From contig CM071570.1 of the NCBI GenBank assembly GCA_036426205.1, positions 51,010,984-51,074,983 of the forward strand: a DNA stretch of 64,000 nt, written 5' to 3'. Below, piece by piece: positions 57,170-64,000 of the stretch (position 1 is its first letter; every line of letters begins with the position of its first letter). The DNA comes from Ascaphus truei. Lineage: Eukaryota > Chordata > Amphibia > Anura > Ascaphidae. The notes below the pieces were generated by a model that made no database searches, was not told the DNA's origin, and saw nothing but the letters and a program-made list of their open reading frames with translations. A program made the position numbers and the translations under genes.

Positions 57170-58566
57170 ATGTTGCGAATGTTTAGGAGACGCAGGAACA
57201 TTCTTTTCTATGACATGCTTGCTGATCAAGAGAATGATATAGGGCAAGGTAGGGACACACCGAGGGACAGTGACAGTGACGCGGATACGACAGGGACAGG
57301 GAGAGGGACAGGCCGAGGGACAGGTAGAGGGACAGGAGATCAGAGGAGAAGACAGAGGAGACAACTTGTGCCTCGTCCGCGTCTGTACAGGGAGAGAACC
57401 CTGTTAGATGGGATGAGTGAGGAGGAGATTGTAAGTCGCTATCGTTTGAGTTCAGCAGCAATCTTATCTCTTTATGAGGAGATAAGGGGGGATTTAGATT
57501 TTTTCACAGCCAGAGGTCGTGCAGTCCCTGGGCTTGTTAAAATGCTGTGCTCATTACATTATCTTGCTTCCGCGTCATACCAGACAACTGTGGGCATAGT
57601 GGGCGGGGTCTCGCAATCTACATTCTCGCGGGCCTTGACCCAGTTTCTCTATGCACTCAATAGACGCGCTAGGAATTATATTCATTTTCCTACAGAGGCA
57701 ACAGAGTGGCTGGAAGTCAGGACTGGCTTTTATAATATAGCAGGGATACCATCTGTGCTGGGTGCAATCGATTGCACACATGTTGCTTTGATTGCACCTA
57801 GTCAGAGTGAGCATGTGTACCGCAATCGGAAGCACTACCATTCACTCAATGTACAGGTGGTATGTGATGCCACGATGAGGATAATGCATGTGGTACCCAA
57901 GTTCCCTGGTTCCAGTCACGATTCCTCTATCCTGAGGAACTCTTCAGTCTTCCATGCGTTCGAAGAGGGACATTTTGAACCTGGTTGGCTGCTGGGTGAG
58001 TACATATTTACATGTTCTAACACAAAACACATGTTGATTTAGGAATGTTGGCATTGTACAATTTGATCACTAATGTCAGCTTATGTGTGCTCCATTCATT
58101 ATAGGTGACTCAGGATACGGAATTAGGCCGTGGCTCTTGACTCCGGTGCTAAACCCTCAAACTGAAGCAGAGGAGAGGTACAATGCAGCCCATATATCTA
58201 CAAGATCTGTTATAGAGAGGACATTTGGCCTACTCAAGACCAGGTTTAGGTGTCTGGACAGAACTGGTGGGGCTCTTCTATACAAGCCTCAAAAAGTGTC
58301 TGATATTATCCTTGCCTGTTGCATTTTGCACAATGTTGCACTCAGGCACAATGTACAGTCAGACCTAGCTGAGGCTTTGGTAGACGAGCATCCCACCCAT
58401 GTAGCTGCTGAAAATGAACAAACAGCCAGTGGTGGCCAGACACGACAGAATCTCATCAATTCATTTTTTTCTTGTAAGTACAAACTCATATGTTCCTAGT
58501 ACTACTTTTATAGTTTAATTATGTTATATTAACAATAATGTTTCTTTATATAACCTTCTGTTAGGA
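57170..58566 (+). CDS. PIF/Harbinger DDE transposase, three exons predicted
   Basis: A nuclease that excises and inserts Harbinger elements. Predicted exons are 57170-57995, 58105-58473 and 58565-58566, joined in phase: Gly276 is split G|GT by a GTGAGT..TAG intron of 109 bases. The second donor, GTAAGTA at 58474, joined to GGTTAG-type acceptor at 58564 would create the stop TGA, giving 398 residues ending NSFFS. Unspliced, the frame ends at TAG 58497-58499. The DDE_4-type core shows Asp201 (LGAIDCTH), Asp251 (GSSHDSSIL) and Glu313 (SVIERTFGLLK), with the helix-turn-helix-like SQSTFSRAL segment upstream. The N-terminus is Arg-rich with GTGRGTGRG repeats. No stop or frameshift in the exons, so it may be intact. 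Confidence 0.9.
57996..58104 (+). other. Predicted intron 1 of the transposase
   Basis: It begins GTGAGTAC and ends CATTATAG. Removal restores the reading frame exactly across the conserved region between Asp251 and Glu313, strong evidence that the intron is real. Confidence 0.85.
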
Positions 58567-59695
58567 CACAGATGAATATGGGTTGCACACCTTTCTTTTC
58601 TCTGCTGTGTGCACAAAGGGATGTGGCACCGGTATGTTATTGTTGCACAGGTTATATAATCCCTCTTCAATTGTACTTTAGTTGTGTGTATGTGAATACA
58701 ACTTGGGTAACAAAGCAATAATATTTTAGCATTGTGTTATTCCTTATGCTAAGACAAAACACATATTATGCCCATAATCATTCATGCTTCTAGTATGCTT
58801 ACATACAATGTTATTGGTGCAGTGTAACATGTACATCCAGATGATGTGTACACCAGGCTGATTTACATTTTGAATGTCATTAAATATACATGGTGTTGCA
58901 CATTTAACACCAAATACACACTTTGATGTGTTCTTTACGGTACTGAAGATGGCATGTCAATGTTTGCAATTTATATATTGTTCCTTTGCATTATAGGTAT
59001 ATTTGCAGTATGACTGATCATGGTATGTATATTTGCTGACATCTCTCATAAGATGTGGCTACCTCAATCTTCCTATAATTATTGGAACTAAAAACCCAAC
59101 ATATTGGTTTAAACACAAATGTTACATATATGTACTTTCTGTATCATGTATATGCATTTAGCTACTCTTGAGCTTTCATGTGCATTGTATTACAAAATGA
59201 TTACTCACATTTCATCACATTTTATGTATGTTTCCTTATAATTTCCATTAATGTAATATAGAGGTGGTTGGAGAAAAGGGGATAACTGTACTTATTTGTT
59301 TACTTACGGGAGCACATTCATCACTAGCATAGACACACTTTTTAAGACAACTGTTTGTGTCTCTATCAATTGGTGTAGGATCCATGTATAACACCGACAA
59401 ATGATAACACCAGCTTTATTATGGTAGCTTATATCATCATATTGACTATACTATGTATTTCTAAACGATTAATAAACACAGTAAACTATAGTTAGTTAGG
59501 TTAATGAAATATACACAGAAACGTACTTCATAACATGATGGTGATGTCATATTCTGAACATCATGCATTGGAGGGGACCATAACATCTGGCCAGTAACAT
59601 TATTTGCTACAGTCCCAAACCATTTTATCTACATACCCATGTAACAAGAGATTTTAAAAATAAATGGCTACTTGGTTGTAAGTGTCCTTTACATT
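58567..59695. other. Harbinger interior without recognised gene
   Basis: AT-rich. AATAAA at 59471-59476 on the plus strand could end the transposase transcript. Nothing else recognised. Confidence 0.5.
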
Positions 59696-59955
59696 GGGAG
59701 AAGGAGTGGCTCACTGAGTAAAGACACACACTGGCACTGATAGTTTGAAGCAGGGGAGTCTGGTTCAATTCCCGGTGTGGGCTCCTTGTGACCTTGGCCA
59801 AGTCACTTTATCTCCCTGTGCCTCATGCGGCAAAAAAACATTTGTACGTTCCACGGGCCAGGGACCTCAGGCTGAAACATGTGTCTGTAAATCGCTGCGT
59901 ACAACTAGCAGCCCTATACATGAACATGCTCATATTATTATTATTATTGTTACAT
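59696..59955 (+). mobile_element. CORE-type SINE inside the Harbinger element
   Basis: A box TGGCTCACTGAG at 59707-59718, B box GGTTCAATTCC at 59762-59772, then CTTGTGACCTTGGCCAAGTC, then ACTTTATCTC, and an ATT-repeat tail (59934-59950). It is of the same family as 53383-53655 but differs in the middle part. It marks the Harbinger insertion as old enough to have been hit by a SINE. Confidence 0.9.
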
Positions 59956-60900
59956 AGTTTCGACAGTCATACGTTCCATTACATATTAGAATACACAAAT
60001 GTGTTAGCAGAGTGGGAATGGTTGTTATATATAAAACACACCATGTCATAAAATGTTAGTAGTCATTAAAGAACACTCAATAAAAATTCATGAAGCACTA
60101 TTTTGCAACATCATTATGTTAATTAAGTGCTTATGCAATATAGGCATAAGGGTATCACATTTTTAATTGTTTGTTAATAAGCGCTGCAAGCAATATAAAA
60201 TTAGTTCCATATGTAGTATAGTAGTCGGTGGCTCCTCCTCACAATCATCTCATATAAAGGTAGACTCTTCTGAAATCATACATTGATCCGATTGTATCTT
60301 CCCCGACATCTCTGAAATACAGCAAACACATGATGGTCAAATATGGCACCTTACTAGATATGCATCCGTGACAACGCGTTACGCAGCTCTATATGATTGT
60401 GTAGATACACACGTCAGTCACTTATATGTTAGAAGTAAAACTGTTCATCAGTATGTAATGTTTCTTTAAATTTGTAGCAGGCATAACTATGTATAAGAAG
60501 TGAACGTTGCCTGTATACTGAAAGATGTGCGCGCACATCTTTGTGTGCGCACGCACTTCACGCTTGGCTCCACTAACTGTTAGCGCATGCGCAAAACAAA
60601 GCGTACGTTGTGCGTTCAATACATGTTGAAAATACCAGTAAACATAACATCTTTATTTCAAATACAATGAAGACGAAACTACATTCGTTCTAAACGAGTA
60701 CATCTGTATTCTTTTTAAACAGACGTGTTTGAACAGAAAGCACGGCCGATAACACAATGCGCAAATGCAATACGTGTGACGTCATGTTAAGCCAGCGTGA
60801 AACGCACGCTAACACTCCTCCCACTCAATTAACATTCGGCTAACGCCCAGGGTACGCCTACAAACACTGAGCCGCACGCATCACACACTGCAGTTACCGT
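59956..60900. other. Harbinger interior without recognised gene
   Basis: No ORF with recognisable motifs. From 60500 the sequence becomes richer in CG and in GCGC/TGCGCA words. Confidence 0.4.
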
Positions 60901-60919
60901 TACTATAACAAAACATGAC

Positions 60920-61072
60920 AGCCAATAGGCTTTGAGGCGCGCACGTCGCTTGGGGGCGGGACTTACATCACTAATCCTTTTTAAGGACGCCTTGGCCCAT
61001 GACAAGGGTCCCACGTCATACGTGGTGGACCCGGTTTTCAATGTTGTAGATGTTGCATGATAACAAAACAGG
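60920..61072 (+). promoter_or_regulatory. Promoter-like region followed by a splice donor
   Basis: In order on the plus strand: AGCCAATAGG (CCAAT box, 60930), GGGGGCGGGA (GC box, 60953), CTTTTTAAGGACGCC (TATA-like, 60978), then a leader ending AAAACAG|GTATGTG (donor GT at 61072). The spacing suits an RNA polymerase II promoter. It would drive a plus-strand transcript of unknown product. Its TTTAAGGACGC string resembles the transposase promoter. Confidence 0.45.
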
Positions 61073-61134
61073 TATGTGTTAGAGTAATGGAAAAATGTTG
61101 CTAATATGTTTAAAGGGATAGGAAAGTACGTATA

Positions 61135-61140
61135 TTTATT
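61135..61140 (-). terminator. Polyadenylation signal for the forkhead-like gene
   Basis: AATAAA on the minus strand (plus TTTATT), about 185 bases after the stop codon of the forkhead-like ORF. Confidence 0.5.
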
Positions 61141-61324
61141 CCGTCAGCAATGTGTACTACTCTTTCAGGTCCTACTATATTGTATTAGGAAACAATTTCT
61201 TTGTGATCGCTACATGTTATGCAGTCTGCAATGTTACGCTGTATCCACGCATTGAAAGTGAAAATGGTGGTTACAAAAAAAAAAAAAATTTAAACGCAGA
61301 GTCAACGCATAACGATTGTTATAT

Positions 61325-61993
61325 TTACCATTCTTCTAGAATTAACTCTTCGCCTGGCTGCAACTGGTCGCTCCAGAAATGCAAGGCATTTTCATCCACG
61401 CTTAACCCAACCGCTGAATCCAGTATGGCACATATCTGCTCCAGGATGCGCTCATAGGAATCGCCACTGCTTTCTTCAAATAATTGGTCGGGAGGTAGGT
61501 TCATTTCTTCGGGTTCCCATTCCAATGCATTTTCAGCTGAAAGGCTTGGTACATAATCATAGTACTTTTGTTCTTGTACAATGTGGGTTTCAGGAATGGA
61601 GGCTGCAGATATTGCAGCACGTATCGATTCAAACGGATCAGTAGTAGCGGATACATTGCTATTGCCATTAGGAATAAATATGCCTTTCACGACAATATAA
61701 GTGCCGTCTTTCAGGAGAAATTGTTTTTCCGGGGCAATCTTCCAGAAACCATAGGTGTGTTGTAGCTTATCCTGGTCACGTTCAAAAAAGTCATTACTTG
61801 ATAAAGTGAATCTTATTGAGGAATTAAAATTCCGTGCATGCTTACGGTCTTGGTAATAAGGATATTTTGCTCGAATGAAATCATCGATTTGGCGTGTGCT
61901 TGCTTTCTGTCCGCGACTGTTCAAGATGGCTTCACAGATCATGTACTTATACCCTAAAAGGGGATTAATATTGTTAACGAATTCATCAGCCAT
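61325..61993 (-). CDS. Forkhead-like (winged-helix) protein in a Harbinger transposon
   Basis: An intact single-exon ORF of 222 residues. The first ATG is at 61993, with G at -3 and G at +4. The frame is open further upstream but has no earlier ATG. Residues 12-92 match a forkhead domain: YKYMICEAIL (helix 1), QIDDFIRAKYPYY (36-47, helix 2), FNSSIRFTLSSNDFF (56-70, recognition helix) and YGFWKIAPE (81-89, wing 1). The canonical Asn and His contacts of the recognition helix (N-S-I-R-H) are Ser and Phe here, so DNA specificity may differ. The rest is acidic, with many Glu and a C-terminal LILEEW, like an activation domain. It is probably nuclear. It converges on the transposase gene. I do not know of forkhead genes as standard Harbinger cargo. 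It could instead be a host retrocopy that landed inside. Confidence 0.8.
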   Translation of the reverse strand: MADEFVNNINPLLGYKYMICEAILNSRGQKASTRQIDDFIRAKYPYYQDRKHARNFNSSIRFTLSSNDFFERDQDKLQHTYGFWKIAPEKQFLLKDGTYIVVKGIFIPNGNSNVSATTDPFESIRAAISAASIPETHIVQEQKYYDYVPSLSAENALEWEPEEMNLPPDQLFEESSGDSYERILEQICAILDSAVGLSVDENALHFWSDQLQPGEELILEEW

Positions 61994-62099
61994 GTCTGAG
62001 TAGCACAAAAGCTGTGTGCAGGTCTGTGTTATTTGCTCATCAAAATGAATGTGCTGAATGGCTAACAAACTCCTGTTTTTCCTTGTCAAGGTCAACAAA

Positions 62100-62412
62100 A
62101 CTAACTACTTTGACTCCTTATTTCAAACGCCAATTGAATTGGTTTGTCTAATTGGGTTAACAGTTGTGGTTCGTGATATGGGACTGTGGGAGAAACATTT
62201 CTCCTTCTTTTATCTCGTTTGTGAAAAACATCCCTAGACTTTGAATGCGTTCACATAGTATTTTTTTGAACACTAACAAAGGCCACTGTGTGAAAATATT
62301 TCTTAGCCAGGCATATCAGTAAAAACACACCTGCAAAAAGAAATGTTTTTTTCCCCGCTTACATTTCTGTGTGTATGTGAAAGTCTGGTTAACTCCCTGT
62401 CTGCATGAGTTT
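62100..62412. other. Upstream region of the forkhead-like gene
   Basis: On the minus strand a TATTTAAA box lies at 62408-62415, about 415 bases before the ATG. This is a possible promoter position; nothing else recognised. Confidence 0.35.
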
Positions 62413-62418
62413 AAATAC

Positions 62419-62500
62419 GTGTGTATATATATATATATATATATATAAATATATCTCTTATAAAAATATATATATATTTATATATTATATTTTATTTTTT
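62419..62500. repeat. AT-rich microsatellite
   Basis: (TA)n at 62424-62446 followed by degenerate TATATT/AAATAT sequence. Confidence 0.9.
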
Positions 62501-62512
62501 TTTATATTGCAG

Positions 62513-62881
62513 GAGTACACACAACATTGATGGCATTAAGTATACCTTGTATGAAACCTATTTAAATGGTGAGAAACATGATTGAATTAAGTAATAAACA
62601 TTTGTTTAAGCACAATACTGTTAGAGTCTCATACTTAGGATATTTCTCAAACATTAGGCCTGTATTATTAAAATAGTGTTTTCACAAGGAAGCATGAAGT
62701 GTATTAGTTTGTGTATACCAGTTTATATAGTACTATATATAGCTTGTAGGTAGTATGTATTGTAGATATATTAGAGATATATTTAGAGTGCGATATAATA
62801 ATCTATATATTACATCACAGATACAGATATATATATACATACACATATATATATACTCACACACTCACACTCACACTCACT

Positions 62882-62929
<48 letters not shown>

Positions 62930-63009
62930 TATTATACATTCTGAGATGTTATAGAAACGAACACACAACTGATTAAAGGACAAAATTACAATGGCCAAGC
63001 AAGGCAAAG
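62513..63009 (+). other. Possible 5' exons of a plus-strand gene, with an ATG mini-exon
   Basis: A strong acceptor (T-rich tract, then ATTGCAG) at 62512 is followed by a donor ATG|GTGAGA at 62569. A second candidate exon, 62955-63009, contains ACAATGG at 62988-62994 and codes for MAKQGK before the donor G|GTAAGTA at 63010. With the promoter at 60920 these could be leader exons of a gene whose body lies beyond the window or overlaps the minus-strand gene. Splice sites alone are weak evidence. Confidence 0.25.
62820..62932. repeat. Compound microsatellite: TA, CA, then TG
   Basis: TATATA and CACACTCACAC runs switch to (TG)n at 62883, so the CA and TG parts can pair as a hairpin. Confidence 0.92.
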
Positions 63010-63399
63010 GTAAGTAATAATTTACACATAATCCTGCTGTACACGTACAAGAAAGATGTTTGCAGTTACTTAGGTGTTTTTATAATTGCATGTGACTAAT
63101 ATGCATATGCAATTCTTACATCAATTAACACACCCAAATGCAATGTTTTGCTGCAAAGTCAATGGCAGCTTCTCTAAACTTAGCAACTGGCTCCTGGTGG
63201 ACCATTACTGAACAGACGATTACAACATAAATATTTATAACACAATTAATTATGAGTGTTAACATTTCCAAAACTTCACGTGTACAAGAACATAGTTGAA
63301 AGTTTGGAAACAACACAGTCTTCAGCATACATACAATAGTAATTAGATAATCTGAAGTCAACAAAACAAGGCCAAAGACATATTTTCTGAATTATAACA

Positions 63400-63405
63400 T
63401 TTATT
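63400..63405 (-). terminator. Polyadenylation signal overlapping a stop codon
   Basis: AATAAA on the minus strand overlaps the TAA stop (63401-63403) of the repeat protein, so the signal lies at the very end of the coding sequence. Confidence 0.6.
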
Positions 63406-64000
63406 TTTTTTGTTCCTTTTGCGAGCGAGTAACAGGCCTGCTTGTTGTCTCTTGAATTTTCCTTTTTCTTTTGCCACCAACTTTAGGCACAACAGAGCCA
63501 CTTTGAGTGGCCTCTGGCACTTCACGGGCAGGGCTTGTGGCCAGTGACTGTTCACCTACGGGGCTTGTGGCCAGTGACTCACCTACAGGGCTTGTGGCCA
63601 GTGACTCACCTACAGGGCTTTTGGGCAGTGATTCACCTACAGGGCTTTTGGGCAGTGATTCACCTACAGGGCTTTTGGGCAGCGACTCACCTACAGGGCT
63701 TTTGGGCAGCGACTCACCTACAGGGCTTTTGGGTAGTGACTGTTCACGGACAGGGCTTGTGTCAGTGGGCACATGTGAGCAAGTTGGTAGACACTGCACA
63801 AGTGATGGTTGGTCTGTTTCATGTGTGTCTTTTGTTGTTTTTGACCAAAAACTGGTCAGTAGTAACTGCTTGTGTTTTCTTTTTGTGGCCTCCTTTGTAG
63901 GTGTCAGCTGCTGAATTTGTACAGATGGCAGCGGTAGGATGGCGTCAGGAACCTGCACAGCAATGTCTGCTACTTGACCGGTAACATTTGGGCCTGGTGA
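63401..64000 (-). CDS. C-terminal part of a lysine-rich repeat protein, probably the Harbinger Myb/SANT-type accessory protein
   Basis: The frame is open from the window edge for 199 residues to TAA at 63401-63403, so the N-terminal half is outside. It begins with a region ending LPLPSVQIQQLTPTKEAT, then KRKHKQ. Eight tandem nonapeptides follow, of the form SLPKSPVGE (five) and SLATSPVGE-like (three), and then a basic tail GGKRKRK..PVTRSQKEQKK with a nuclear localisation look. PIF/Harbinger elements usually encode a second, Myb/SANT-like DNA-binding protein that takes the transposase to the nucleus and to DNA. The position and basic tail fit, but the Myb domain itself would be beyond 64000. 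The plus-strand ORF over the same repeats is a shadow. Confidence 0.6.
   Translation of the reverse strand, partial: SPGPNVTGQVADIAVQVPDAILPLPSVQIQQLTPTKEATKRKHKQLLLTSFWSKTTKDTHETDQPSLVQCLPTCSHVPTDTSPVREQSLPKSPVGESLPKSPVGESLPKSPVGESLPKSPVGESLPKSPVGESLATSPVGESLATSPVGEQSLATSPAREVPEATQSGSVVPKVGGKRKRKIQETTSRPVTRSQKEQKK

Larger units (their letters stand above)
55840..64000 (+). mobile_element. PIF/Harbinger transposon, left end and most of body
   Basis: The left terminus, about 55840, begins GGGCCTCATGCAGTAAGCG after TTA (55837-55839), which fits the TWA target site. It is followed by a subterminal region with many CCGAT/ATCGG words. It encodes a Harbinger-type transposase (plus), a forkhead-like ORF (minus) and a lysine-rich repeat protein (minus, running off the window). 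The right terminus is not in the window, so membership of the last two genes in the same element is inferred from position. At more than 8 kb it is long for the superfamily. A SINE at 59696 and AT/CA microsatellites account for some of the length. Confidence 0.75.

Noticed and set aside
59696..59780. tRNA gene
   Set aside because: A and B boxes are present, but no cloverleaf can be closed and the sequence continues as a CORE-SINE.
60829..61041. 70-residue minus ORF
   Set aside because: Lies over the promoter-like region; no motif and no conserved features.
63507..63914. Plus-strand ORFs with repeated SPTGLLGSD-like peptides
   Set aside because: Shadow of the minus-strand repeat protein, whose basic tail, stop and polyadenylation signal are more convincing.

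Overview
The window is nuclear DNA of a vertebrate, almost certainly a frog or toad. The evidence is a CR1 LINE whose 3' end is the motif common in anuran genomes, several L2 LINEs, an L1-clade LINE, CORE-type tRNA-headed SINEs, a Penelope-like element, a Gypsy element with a Gmr1-type domain order, many short inverted-repeat DNA transposons and a large PIF/Harbinger transposon. I see no ordinary multi-exon host gene, no rRNA or intact tRNA gene, no CRISPR array and nothing prokaryotic. I cannot name the species.

Layout: 1-5600 holds short inverted-repeat elements, LINE tails and microsatellites. 5636-8650 is a 5'-truncated L1 on the plus strand. 9310-11868 has three short inverted-repeat elements. 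12388-13360 is a broken, unrecognised coding remnant. 13780-17290 is two L2 copies end to end (minus). 19362-20091 looks like a solo LTR. 22008-25855 contains a duplicated 575-bp block on both sides of a region rich in CCATTG/CAATGG. 26268-28666 is a CR1 with endonuclease and reverse transcriptase remnants (minus). 29350-30083 is two abutting inverted-repeat elements, the second carrying a CRE/X-box/CRE palindrome. 33560-36910 is a decayed Penelope-like element followed by a decayed Gypsy element with integrase upstream of reverse transcriptase. 37076-37756 and 44030-44598 are LTR-like. 42915-43968 holds a broken forkhead-domain gene next to a TA-flanked inverted-repeat element. 45979-47437 has two inverted copies of a Harbinger-type MITE. 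48592-49445 is a foldback repeat. 49495-52010 is a third L2 with nested insertions. 54175-55556 is a hAT-like element with a G-rich minisatellite.

From about 55840 to beyond the right edge lies a PIF/Harbinger transposon. It has a left terminus with repeated CCGAT motifs, a DDE transposase split by introns (57170-58566, plus), and the C-terminal part of a lysine-rich protein with nonapeptide repeats (63401 to the edge, minus) that may be the Myb/SANT-type accessory protein of this superfamily. Between them is an intact 222-residue ORF with a divergent forkhead (winged-helix) domain (61325-61993, minus). A forkhead gene is not part of the usual Harbinger gene set as I know it. The second, broken forkhead domain near 43.2 kb shares unusual residues with the intact one (T in place of N in the recognition helix, then SS, and W-x-[VI]-A-P-E in place of W-x-L-D-P) and also lies against a DNA-transposon end. 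My main lead is therefore a divergent forkhead gene family associated with, and possibly carried by, DNA transposons in this lineage.

Limits: all homology calls are by eye from motifs. Element boundaries are given to the base only where a target-site duplication is visible; otherwise they are approximate.
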